Positions 8,956 to 17,094 of a stretch of DNA of 64,000 nucleotides are shown piece by piece. A model generated the notes under the pieces. That model was not told the DNA's origin, did not search any database, and saw only the letters and a program-made list of their open reading frames with translations. Each line of letters opens with the position of its first letter. Position 1 is the stretch's first letter. Source of the stretch: Methanobrevibacter sp. (GTDB lineage: Archaea; Methanobacteriota; Methanobacteria; Methanobacteriales; Methanobacteriaceae); NCBI RefSeq assembly GCF_015062935.1, contig NZ_SUTM01000012.1, positions 23,235 through 87,234 of the forward strand. Reading direction: 5' to 3'. A program made the position numbers and the translations under genes.

Positions 8956-10694
8956 TGTTCTTTACCTCCTTTGTGTACAGTTTTAGACCATTTTCTTTCT
9001 TTTCTAGTCATCATAGTGTACATAGTTAAGAAGAACAATGGAATCAAGTGGAAACAATAAATATAATATTTAACGAGGTCTTTTATTAATTCTAGAGCTC
9101 CTAGTCTATCTCTTACAAGAGCGAATATCATTCCTGGGAAAAATGCAATAGCTGATAGAATACCTACTATCACAGGAGCTTCCATTCTGATTAAAGTAAC
9201 GTTCTGGAAAAAGAACCATGAAATTGCATTAAGTATTGTAATAACGAATCCGAAGAAGATTAATAGGTTAAAACTGTAAAATGAAATGTGCTCAATAACA
9301 TTGAATTTTTTCAATAAGGAAATTTTTGATCTTAAAATTTGGGGCAAGTAGACAAATAATGTTTCAAAGTTTCCGATTGCCCATCTAATTCTTTGTCTAT
9401 AAAATGATTTCCAATCGGTAACGGCTTCCTGGTAAACTGCACATTCACCGCAGTAACTGATTTTTCCTCCTTGAAGAATGATTTTAATGGCTAAATTCAA
9501 ATCTTCAGTAACTGCAAATCCATCCCATTTTCCGCATTCAATTATGGCTTGTTTTTTCACAAACTGTCCGTTTCCACCTAAAAATCCTGTGTGGCCTAAA
9601 TTGTCTTTTGCAATTAGTGTATTTCCGAATGTTGTAAATTCTACATGTTGCATACGGGCTAAAAAGTTTTCATTCTTATTAAACATTTTAACTCTTGTTT
9701 GCACGCCGTCTATTTCATCATTTATGTAAGGCATGACAGTTTTCAGGTAATCTGGTTTAATTCTTGTATCTGCATCAAATACGCCAATAATCTCTCCTCT
9801 GGACAATGTCAATGCATCATTTAAAACAAAACCTTTTCCCTTTCCAGATCTAGGAGGGTGTCTTGTAACGATTTTAACTTGAGGATATTCTCCTTTTAAA
9901 CTGGATAATATTTCTCCGGTGGAGTCTGTAGAACCGTCATTTACAACAATAAGTTCATAGTTTGGTTCTCCATCATCATTATGATAATCAAGTTGGCATA
10001 CGCTTCTTACAGTATCTTCAATTGTATACTCTTCATTGTGTGCAGGAATGAAAATACTGACAAAAGGATATTCAGAAATAGGTTCTGGCTTTTTCTGTTT
10101 TTTAAGACTGACTAGTGAATTAATAAGCATTGCTCCGGTAGGAATTAAAATTACCCATTGCAGCCAAGTTGCATTTCTGGACAATATTGCCATGATTATT
10201 AAAGAAACACAAAGAATCAGAAGTAAACTGGAATCTGATTTTTCAATCAGAAGCTCTGTACTTTTTTCCTGTAATTTTGATTGAGCCTCTTGGATAGTCT
10301 GGATGTTTCTTTCATGCTTTCTTAAAGCTACAGCCATGGACCTTTGAAGTTCATCTTCGTCAAGAGGTTTAATTAAATATCCATAAGGATTGCTCATTAA
10401 TAATTTATCGATGGTTTCATTGAATAAATCTCCGATGATGACTATGATTGGAATGTTATACAGTTCTAAATCATCAGTTAATTCAAGCAAGTCGATTGAT
10501 TCAATCTCGGAATCTAAAAATATTAGATTTACGGATTCTTCAACTTTTTTGAATATGTCACTTTTTTCGTAGGCAGAACCTACAAAATCATAGTCATAAT
10601 TAACTACATATTCTTGAATTTCAGACAGCAATTCCTTATCTTGGCTGATTGCAAAAATCTTTGGCTTACCTTCGATTAATTCATATTCAGTCAT
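8952..10694 (-). CDS. Receiver-like domain fused to a processive GT2 membrane glycosyltransferase
   Basis: This is a 580-residue fusion. Residues about 10-125 form a response-regulator receiver fold, with Asp61 at the phosphorylation position (LIFLDSEI) and Lys109 (YLIKP). The usual acidic pair is replaced (ISQD instead of VEDE) and the conserved Thr/Ser is not evident, so phosphorylation is uncertain. Two membrane segments follow (about 155-195). Residues 210-440 are a family-2 glycosyltransferase with NDGSTDS, the DxD in FDADT (307-309), TEDLN and the processive-synthase motif QRIRW (434-438). At least three membrane helices close the protein. The set D, DxD, D, QxxRW is that of cellulose, hyaluronan and poly-GlcNAc synthases. 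It lies 10 bases after a response regulator, suggesting signal-controlled surface polysaccharide synthesis. Confidence 0.88.
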   Translation of the reverse strand: MTEYELIEGKPKIFAISQDKELLSEIQEYVVNYDYDFVGSAYEKSDIFKKVEESVNLIFLDSEIESIDLLELTDDLELYNIPIIVIIGDLFNETIDKLLMSNPYGYLIKPLDEDELQRSMAVALRKHERNIQTIQEAQSKLQEKSTELLIEKSDSSLLLILCVSLIIMAILSRNATWLQWVILIPTGAMLINSLVSLKKQKKPEPISEYPFVSIFIPAHNEEYTIEDTVRSVCQLDYHNDDGEPNYELIVVNDGSTDSTGEILSSLKGEYPQVKIVTRHPPRSGKGKGFVLNDALTLSRGEIIGVFDADTRIKPDYLKTVMPYINDEIDGVQTRVKMFNKNENFLARMQHVEFTTFGNTLIAKDNLGHTGFLGGNGQFVKKQAIIECGKWDGFAVTEDLNLAIKIILQGGKISYCGECAVYQEAVTDWKSFYRQRIRWAIGNFETLFVYLPQILRSKISLLKKFNVIEHISFYSFNLLIFFGFVITILNAISWFFFQNVTLIRMEAPVIVGILSAIAFFPGMIFALVRDRLGALELIKDLVKYYIYCFHLIPLFFLTMYTMMTRKERKWSKTVHKGGKEQ

Positions 10695-10704
10695 GTTAAA
10701 TCAT

Positions 10705-11115
10705 TTATTCTGTAAAGCCACTAGCATCGTCAATTCTTTTTTCTTCTAACTTTGCTCTGTTGATAGTAATTTTGAGAGTTTTATCTAGTTTTTGAATATC
10801 ATAAGGTTTTGAAACAAATCCATATGATCCTTTAACATTAGATTTTTCAAAGGTGTCTGTGTCTGTGTTTGCTGTCAGGTAAATGATTGGAATTCTCAAT
10901 TCTGAAATAATTTCTGCAGCTTCAATACCTTCCATATCCCCTTTTAATTTAATATCCATTAAAACAACGTCAGGTACGGTTTCTGCAGCGGTATCGATTG
11001 CATCTTGACCGGTATCTACTGTATCTACTATTTCATATCCTAATTCTTCTAAACTATATTTCAAATCTAATGCAGTAATTGCCTCATCTTCTACAATTAA
11101 TATTCTTTCATTCAT
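10705..11115 (-). CDS. Single-domain response regulator
   Basis: This 136-residue stand-alone receiver has all canonical residues: the acidic pair E9/D10, phospho-acceptor D54 (VLMDIKL), T81 (IYLTA) and K103 (VSKPY). There is no output domain, so it must act by protein-protein contact. Obvious candidates are the neighbouring kinases and the receiver-glycosyltransferase fusion encoded 10 bases downstream. An 86-bp gap upstream leaves room for a second promoter. Confidence 0.92.
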   Translation of the reverse strand: MNERILIVEDEAITALDLKYSLEELGYEIVDTVDTGQDAIDTAAETVPDVVLMDIKLKGDMEGIEAAEIISELRIPIIYLTANTDTDTFEKSNVKGSYGFVSKPYDIQKLDKTLKITINRAKLEEKRIDDASGFTE

Positions 11116-11201
11116 TTTAAACCATCCATTATTAATATTAATTTATTATTGTTTATTTTATAAATATTTTAAGTGTATTTTGTTCGTATTTTTCTTAACT
11201 A

Positions 11202-13070
11202 TTATCCTTCGATAGTGTGTTCCATATTTAATGGGAATGTTAGTCTGTAACCTGTTCCATTTTCGTGTTGGTATAACTCGATATGTCCGTCTAGCTGTTT
11301 TGTGAGATTTTTAATAATTTCACAACCCAAGTTTTTAGATATTTTTTTAGGATTTTCTATACCAATACCATTGTCCTTAAGGATTAACTGTCCGGTTTCA
11401 GGGTCTAATTTGCTAATTTTTTTGTAAATTACTTTATTTGGAACGCTTTTATCTGGGAATGCATGTTTTATCGCATTCATTGTTAGTTCATCAATGACCA
11501 ATAACAGTGGTGTAATGACTTCGATGGTTAAGTTAATGTCGTCATCCACTTCTGACTCGAATTTAATTCCATCTCTTAAACCGATCAAACTTGTCATTTG
11601 ACTATCTTGATCAACAATATAATCTTTTAAATTAATATTTTTGAAATCTGTAGTGTTATAAGTCTTTTCATGAAGAATAGCCAATGAAGATAATCTTGAT
11701 TGCATGTGGTCTATGATTATGTGAGGTTTATCTTTATATGCTCTTTTTTCAAGATTTAGGAAACTGTTTAATACTTGCAGATTATTTTTAACTCTGTGGT
11801 GGACCTCTTTGATTAAAACTTTTTGGTGTTCGTTTGCTTCAACCAATTCCTTTTGTTTTTCTCTGTCTTCAGTCACATCAGTCAAAAATCCGATACTGTG
11901 TGAATTTTCTCCAAACTCGAATCTTTCAAGATATACTTCGATGGTTTTTTGATTGTTTTCATCACCATGCACGTTATAAGTGAATGTTTTTTCAACTTCG
12001 TCTATTTCTCCATCAGCCAATCTTTTGATTTCAGCTTTTACGTCTTCTTCAACAATATTGTCAATCACTTTTCGGCTATGGTAATATTTTTCTGGATCGG
12101 TTTCAATCACATGGTAAAAACCTTCGGAGAATTCATAGTGCTTGACGTTCAATGGGTCAATTAACAATGCCAGTTTTGTGCTGCTTTTGAAACCTTTAAG
12201 TAAAAAGTCAACAGGTCTGGTCATTTTCCTGTTTGAATCGGTACTCACATCCTTCATTAAACCGTATCTATTTAATAATTTGCCTTCATCATCAAATTTG
12301 GAATATAAGTTTACTTCAATATACTTTAATGTACCATCATCTGTTTTTATTCTGATAATTGAATCGTATGTGGTTTTTCCATCATCCAGCTCATTAAGCA
12401 TTTTTTTCACTAATGGCTTGTCTTCCGGAATAACTAAATCAAAAACTATATTGTAATATTCGTCATTTTCTTCACGTGTACGGTTGAGAATATTGTAAAT
12501 ACCCTGTGTCCATGTGTATCTGTCGTTGATTTTGTAATAGCTTCCTGTTTGTGAGAAGTATTCAATTAAATTAGCTTTTTCATCAGCACCTTCATCAGGA
12601 ACATGTAATCTAGTTTCCTGATTGTCACGGTGGTCTGAAATTAGGATAATTTTACCCAAATCGTTAAGGATTCGGACGTTAGAAAATCTAGCTAGTTTTT
12701 CATGGAAATGATAATAAAATATCATTCTTTTTGATTCTTTTGTTTCATAAACATGTCTTAATGGTTCAATTAAAACTTTATAAAATCCTGGTGATGTTTT
12801 ACTGAGCAATCGTCCAGTTACATCATCTTGATGTATGTTACCGCGAACTAATGCACCAAGCCCTAATCTTTGCACAATAAAGTCCTCACCGTCATTATAA
12901 GGTATAAATACGTCTAAATCGTTTGATATGGAATCTAATGTTTTTTCAAATGGTATTTCTGGTGTTTCAAATTGTCGAGGGACATGTTGAAATAGTTCAC
13001 TTTCTGTAATGTCGTAGATATGGACTTCTTCAATATCTTCGAGTTGGCGATATGTTTTTTCAAGCCTCAT
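11202..13070 (-). CDS. Soluble PAS histidine kinase (HisKA_2 type), copy 2
   Basis: This 622-residue kinase has no membrane segment. An N-terminal sensor-like region is followed by PAS-type segments (about residues 170-280 and 290-400, ending in SHSIGFLTDVTEDREKQ). Next come the phosphoacceptor HHRVKNNLQ of HisKA_2 kinases (His near residue 422) and an HATPase domain with ELTMNAIKHAF and DNGIGI. It is clearly paralogous to the next kinase along its whole length, and the two reading frames overlap by 11 bases. It probably senses a cytosolic signal and phosphorylates the receiver at 10705-11115. Confidence 0.93.
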   Translation of the reverse strand: MRLEKTYRQLEDIEEVHIYDITESELFQHVPRQFETPEIPFEKTLDSISNDLDVFIPYNDGEDFIVQRLGLGALVRGNIHQDDVTGRLLSKTSPGFYKVLIEPLRHVYETKESKRMIFYYHFHEKLARFSNVRILNDLGKIILISDHRDNQETRLHVPDEGADEKANLIEYFSQTGSYYKINDRYTWTQGIYNILNRTREENDEYYNIVFDLVIPEDKPLVKKMLNELDDGKTTYDSIIRIKTDDGTLKYIEVNLYSKFDDEGKLLNRYGLMKDVSTDSNRKMTRPVDFLLKGFKSSTKLALLIDPLNVKHYEFSEGFYHVIETDPEKYYHSRKVIDNIVEEDVKAEIKRLADGEIDEVEKTFTYNVHGDENNQKTIEVYLERFEFGENSHSIGFLTDVTEDREKQKELVEANEHQKVLIKEVHHRVKNNLQVLNSFLNLEKRAYKDKPHIIIDHMQSRLSSLAILHEKTYNTTDFKNINLKDYIVDQDSQMTSLIGLRDGIKFESEVDDDINLTIEVITPLLLVIDELTMNAIKHAFPDKSVPNKVIYKKISKLDPETGQLILKDNGIGIENPKKISKNLGCEIIKNLTKQLDGHIELYQHENGTGYRLTFPLNMEHTIEG

Positions 13071-14976
13071 TTAAGTCACCTGCATTATTTTTTTCATGAT
13101 ATTCTTCAATTGCATGTTCAAAGTTCACAGGGAAAATTATTCTAAATCCTGTTCCGACATCAGTGTCTAAAATTTCGAGTTCCCCATTGATTTGTCGGGT
13201 TAAATTATTTATTATTTCCCATCCCAAATTGTGATTAATTAATGAATCAGGACTTTCAAGTCCCACACCGTTATCCTTAAGAATTAATTCACAGAAATAT
13301 TTGTCAATATAATCAATCTTTTTAGATATAGTTTTATCGGGCATTTCCGGATCGGGGAATGCATGTTTAATCGCATTCATTGTCAGTTCATCAACTATTA
13401 AAAGTAGGGGTGTAATCACATCCATAGGTAAATGGATTTTTGGATCTATTTCGGATTCAAAATGAATATTTTTTGTTCTAAATAAGGACTGCAAAGTATC
13501 GTCCTGGTCATGCATATAATCTGCGAGGTTAATGTTAATGAAATCATCGGTATTATAAGTTTTTTCGTGCAGAAGTGCAAGTGAAGCTAAACGTGCCTGC
13601 ATGTTATCTAAAATTCTGTTAGGATTATCTCCATATGCTCTTCTTTCAAGATTCAGGAAACTGTTTAATACCTGCAAATTGTTTTTAACCCTGTGGTGCA
13701 CCTCTTTAATTAAAATATTTTTAGTGGCATTGGAATCCATTAACTCTTTCTGTTTTTTACGGGCGTATGTAATATCTGTTAAAAATCCGATACTGTGGCT
13801 TTTATTACCGTATTTGAATTTTTCAATAAATAATTCACAGATTTTTTGGTTATTCGGGTCTCCTTTCACATTATATGTGAAAATCCTATTCACTTCATTT
13901 CTCTGATTGTTGATTAATTCCTCAAGTTCTTCTCTAACATCATCTTCAACGACATTGTTTAAAATTGCTTTGTTGTGAATATATTCGGTTTTAGGAACTT
14001 CAATCATTCTATAGAATCCTTCACTGAATTCATATCTTTTGCTTAATGGTTCAATGAGTAGAGATAACTTGGTATTGTGATTAAAACCGTTCAGCATGAA
14101 ATCGACAGGTCTTGTCATATGTTTATGTGAATCCACACTGACGTCCTTGAATAAACCGTAATGACTTATTTCCTCACCGTTTTCATCAAATTTGGAATAA
14201 AGATATGTGTCCAAATATTTTATATGTCCTCCAGGGGTTTTAATACGAATAATATTTTCGTAAGTGTCAGTTTCAGGGCTCATTGTTTCAAGCAACTCTT
14301 CAACCAGAGGTTTGTCTTCAGGAATTACTAAATCAAAAATAATGTTATAAAATGAGTCATTTGGCTCCCTTGAACGGTTTATGATATTATAAATGCCGGG
14401 GGTCCATGTAAATTCGTCTCTTGTTTTATAATAGCTTCCGGTCTGTGAGAAGTATTCAATCATGTTTGCTTTATTCTCGTCTTCTTCTCTTTTTTGCTCT
14501 TCGAGCGTTTTTTCTTCTTCATCAATTTTGTTTAAAATATCTGAAATAATATAAATTTCATCTTCGTCCTGTGCAATATGGACGTTTGCAATATTGCTTA
14601 TGCGGTCACTGTTATAATAAAATATTCTCATGGTTTTGGTTTTATTGGTTTCATAAACTTCTTTAAGTCCATCTTTGAATATTTCATAATAAAATGGTGA
14701 GACTTGACTTAATTTTCGCCCTTCAACATTTATTAATTGCGCATTAGCTCTTTCTAGAATGCTCCACCCTACACGTTCAACAATAAAATCTTCTCCACCG
14801 TCAATTGGTGTAAATACATTTATGTCGGAAGGTACATGTTTCATTATATTGCTGAAACGAACTTTTCCAGGGTCTTTAACTTGAGGAGCATTTTTGAGAA
14901 GTTCGACTTTATTAAAATTGTACACACGAACCTCTTCGACTTTTTCCAGTTCTCGATACTTCCTTTTTATATGCAT
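13060..14976 (-). CDS. Soluble PAS histidine kinase (HisKA_2 type), copy 1
   Basis: This 638-residue kinase is the first gene of the minus-strand operon. It shows the same order as its neighbour: N-terminal sensor-like region, PAS segments (one ending SHYGLFKDVS, one ending SHSIGFLTDIT), HHRVKNNLQ (His near residue 427), ELTMNAIKHAF and DNGVGL. A charged coiled stretch (EEKTLEEQKREEDENKAN, about residues 152-170) sits before the PAS region and is shorter in the partner kinase. No membrane helix is present. It is divergent from purA across a 190-bp intergenic region. Confidence 0.93.
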   Translation of the reverse strand: MHIKRKYRELEKVEEVRVYNFNKVELLKNAPQVKDPGKVRFSNIMKHVPSDINVFTPIDGGEDFIVERVGWSILERANAQLINVEGRKLSQVSPFYYEIFKDGLKEVYETNKTKTMRIFYYNSDRISNIANVHIAQDEDEIYIISDILNKIDEEEKTLEEQKREEDENKANMIEYFSQTGSYYKTRDEFTWTPGIYNIINRSREPNDSFYNIIFDLVIPEDKPLVEELLETMSPETDTYENIIRIKTPGGHIKYLDTYLYSKFDENGEEISHYGLFKDVSVDSHKHMTRPVDFMLNGFNHNTKLSLLIEPLSKRYEFSEGFYRMIEVPKTEYIHNKAILNNVVEDDVREELEELINNQRNEVNRIFTYNVKGDPNNQKICELFIEKFKYGNKSHSIGFLTDITYARKKQKELMDSNATKNILIKEVHHRVKNNLQVLNSFLNLERRAYGDNPNRILDNMQARLASLALLHEKTYNTDDFININLADYMHDQDDTLQSLFRTKNIHFESEIDPKIHLPMDVITPLLLIVDELTMNAIKHAFPDPEMPDKTISKKIDYIDKYFCELILKDNGVGLESPDSLINHNLGWEIINNLTRQINGELEILDTDVGTGFRIIFPVNFEHAIEEYHEKNNAGDLNEA

Positions 14977-15166
14977 GTAATTACCTGATTTTTGTTAAAT
15001 ATGTATTAATTTTTATTTAATATTATATTTATATTATAATGAAAATAGTTTAAAATGGAAGTATATAAAATTTGGAAAACCTTTTTAATTAGTAAATATA
15101 TAGTATTATTGTTATGAAAATTTTATAAGATTTTCAATTATTGATATTTTAAAAAGGAGTTATTAG

Positions 15167-16186
15167 ATGACTTGTAGTATTTTAGTTGGTGGAGCATGGG
15201 GTGATGAAGGTAAAGGAAAATGTATTACCTACCTTTGTGACAATGATAAGCCAGAGATTATTGCTCGTGCAGGAGTCGGACCAAATGCAGGGCATTCCGT
15301 TGAATTCAATGGAGAAAAATATGGTTTAAGGTTAACCCCATCTGGTTTTGTACATACCGATGCTAAACTCATGATAGGAGCAGGAGTTTTAGTTAATCCG
15401 GATGTATTATTTAATGAATTTGAAAATTTAAAGAAGTATAATGTTAAAGAAAGAATGTGCGTTGACCCTAGATGTGCAATAATTAATGAAGATCACATGT
15501 CAAGGGATAAAAGCTCAGAGCATTTGGCTAAAAAAATCGGAAGTACCGGTTCAGGTTGCGGACCTGCAAATTCAGACCGTGTATTAAGAACTATTGAACT
15601 GGCAAAAGATGTTCCTGAACTCGAAGAATACATTACTGATGTGTCTTTAGCTTGTAATGAAGCAATTGACAATGGTGAAGATGTATTTATTGAAGGTTCA
15701 CAAGGTTTTGCTCTTTCACTTTATTATGGATCTTATCCGTTTGTAACTAGTAAAGACACTACAGCATCCACATTTGCTGCGGATGTAGGTGTTGGACCAA
15801 CTAAAGTAGATGAAGTCATTGATGTATTTAAAGCATATATTTCCCGTGTTGGTGAAGGTCCGTTCCCAACAGAAATGACCCAGGAAGAAGCAGAAAGCAA
15901 AGGTCTTGAAGAATATGGTGTTGTAACCGGAAGACGTAGAAGAATCGGTTACTTTGATATGGAACTTGCTAAAGAATCTTGTAGAATCAACGGAGCAACT
16001 CAAATAGCTTTAACTTGTGTCGATAAACTCTTTGACTGTGCCCGTGTACAAAACTATGATGATTTATCTGCTGAAACTAAAGCTTTCATTGAAGATATTC
16101 AAACTGAAACAGGAGTTCCTGTAACAATTATTTCTACAGGCCCTGACTTAAAAGACACAATTGATTTAAGAAAAGAATTATTATAA
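15167..16186 (+). CDS. purA: Adenylosuccinate synthetase, short archaeal form
   Basis: This 339-residue enzyme makes adenylosuccinate from IMP, aspartate and GTP in AMP synthesis. The P-loop GDEGKGK is at residues 12-18. Other family segments are [45 protein letters not shown] and [12 protein letters not shown]. At about 340 residues it is the shorter archaeal type (bacterial forms are about 430). AAAAGGAG lies seven bases before the ATG, one of the stronger Shine-Dalgarno sites in the window. An AAATATATA element about 70 bases upstream could be its TATA box. Confidence 0.96.
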   Translation: MTCSILVGGAWGDEGKGKCITYLCDNDKPEIIARAGVGPNAGHSVEFNGEKYGLRLTPSGFVHTDAKLMIGAGVLVNPDVLFNEFENLKKYNVKERMCVDPRCAIINEDHMSRDKSSEHLAKKIGSTGSGCGPANSDRVLRTIELAKDVPELEEYITDVSLACNEAIDNGEDVFIEGSQGFALSLYYGSYPFVTSKDTTASTFAADVGVGPTKVDEVIDVFKAYISRVGEGPFPTEMTQEEAESKGLEEYGVVTGRRRRIGYFDMELAKESCRINGATQIALTCVDKLFDCARVQNYDDLSAETKAFIEDIQTETGVPVTIISTGPDLKDTIDLRKELL

Positions 16187-16501
16187 TTCTTTTTTACTAC
16201 TTTTTTTTTTTAATGTTTTTATAATTTAAAGACTGAAATAAGGATTATTTCTATTAATCATGCCAATGGATATTCTGTGGGTTTGAATGGTATGTTCAAT
16301 AGATTCGTGATTGCAATCTGCCATTTTTCAAGCGTTTGTGATGTGATTTCGTTATAGATGATCCTGGAATTGAAGCAGAGGAGTATACTGAATATATTGC
16401 AACAATATTCTTAATCAATTAATAATTATTTAGTATTATGTTTGTTGATTGGGTAGTTTTTCTCATAAACTTTTTATTTTAATTTATTTAAATTAATATT
16501 C
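16187..16501. other. Intergenic stretch with a T-tract and a possible coding relic
   Basis: After purA there is an 11-T run at 16201-16211, a probable terminator. On the minus strand, 16258 to about 16410 reads as an open stretch with protein-like composition (ending NEITSQTLEKWQIAITNLL and about 12 further residues). It has no start codon and is closed upstream by a stop, so it may be the decayed tail of a gene. I could not identify a family. Confidence 0.35.
16201..16211 (+). terminator. Poly-T tract after purA
   Basis: Eleven consecutive T residues follow the purA stop at a distance of 14 bases, consistent with archaeal termination. Confidence 0.55.
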
Positions 16502-16933
16502 ATGAATAAACTAATTTTTGCAGCAATTTTTTTAAGCGTTTTTTTAGGCTCAGCAGTAAATGCCGAGGATATTTCAACAGATACTGTTAAACTTAAAATT
16601 AATAATACGACTTTTGATGTTAAATTGGAAAATAATTCAGCAACAGAAGAATTAATAAATCATTTAAATGATGGAAATGTCACTGTTGAAGCAGCTGACT
16701 ACGGTAATTTTGAAAAAGTGGGAAGTTTGGGTTTTTCACTACCTACTAATGATGAAAATATTGAAACTGCATCCGGCGATATTGTACTGTATCAGGGAAA
16801 TCAGATATCTCTGTTCTATGAGTCTCATTCCTGGAGTTATACAAAAATCGGTAAAATACAAAACGTAAGTTCAGATGAGCTTAAAGGCATTTTAGGCTCA
16901 GGTGATGTTAAACTGACATTCAGTTTAAATTAA
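16502..16933 (+). CDS. Secreted cyclophilin-like-fold protein
   Basis: This 143-residue protein has an N-terminal signal peptide (hydrophobic core about residues 4-18, then NAED). The mature part matches the cyclophilin-like family by the order of its segments: a KLKINNTTFDVKL strand, DYGNFEKVGSLGFSLP, ETASGDIVLYQGNQISLFY and SWSYTKIGKI. This family shares the cyclophilin barrel but not proven prolyl isomerase activity. The role is unknown; location is outside the membrane. It is a single gene followed by about 160 bp without a gene. Confidence 0.8.
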   Translation: MNKLIFAAIFLSVFLGSAVNAEDISTDTVKLKINNTTFDVKLENNSATEELINHLNDGNVTVEAADYGNFEKVGSLGFSLPTNDENIETASGDIVLYQGNQISLFYESHSWSYTKIGKIQNVSSDELKGILGSGDVKLTFSLN

Positions 16934-17094
16934 CTCATAATGTTTAAATATATCTATTCAAACGGTTTAAGGCTGTTTGAATAGTTAATTCTATTTTTTT
17001 TGTTATTGTAATGCTTTTAAAAGCGGAAATATTTTCATTGATGTAAAATTGATTTGACAAAATTATATTAATTTTAATTTTTAGATAATAAACT

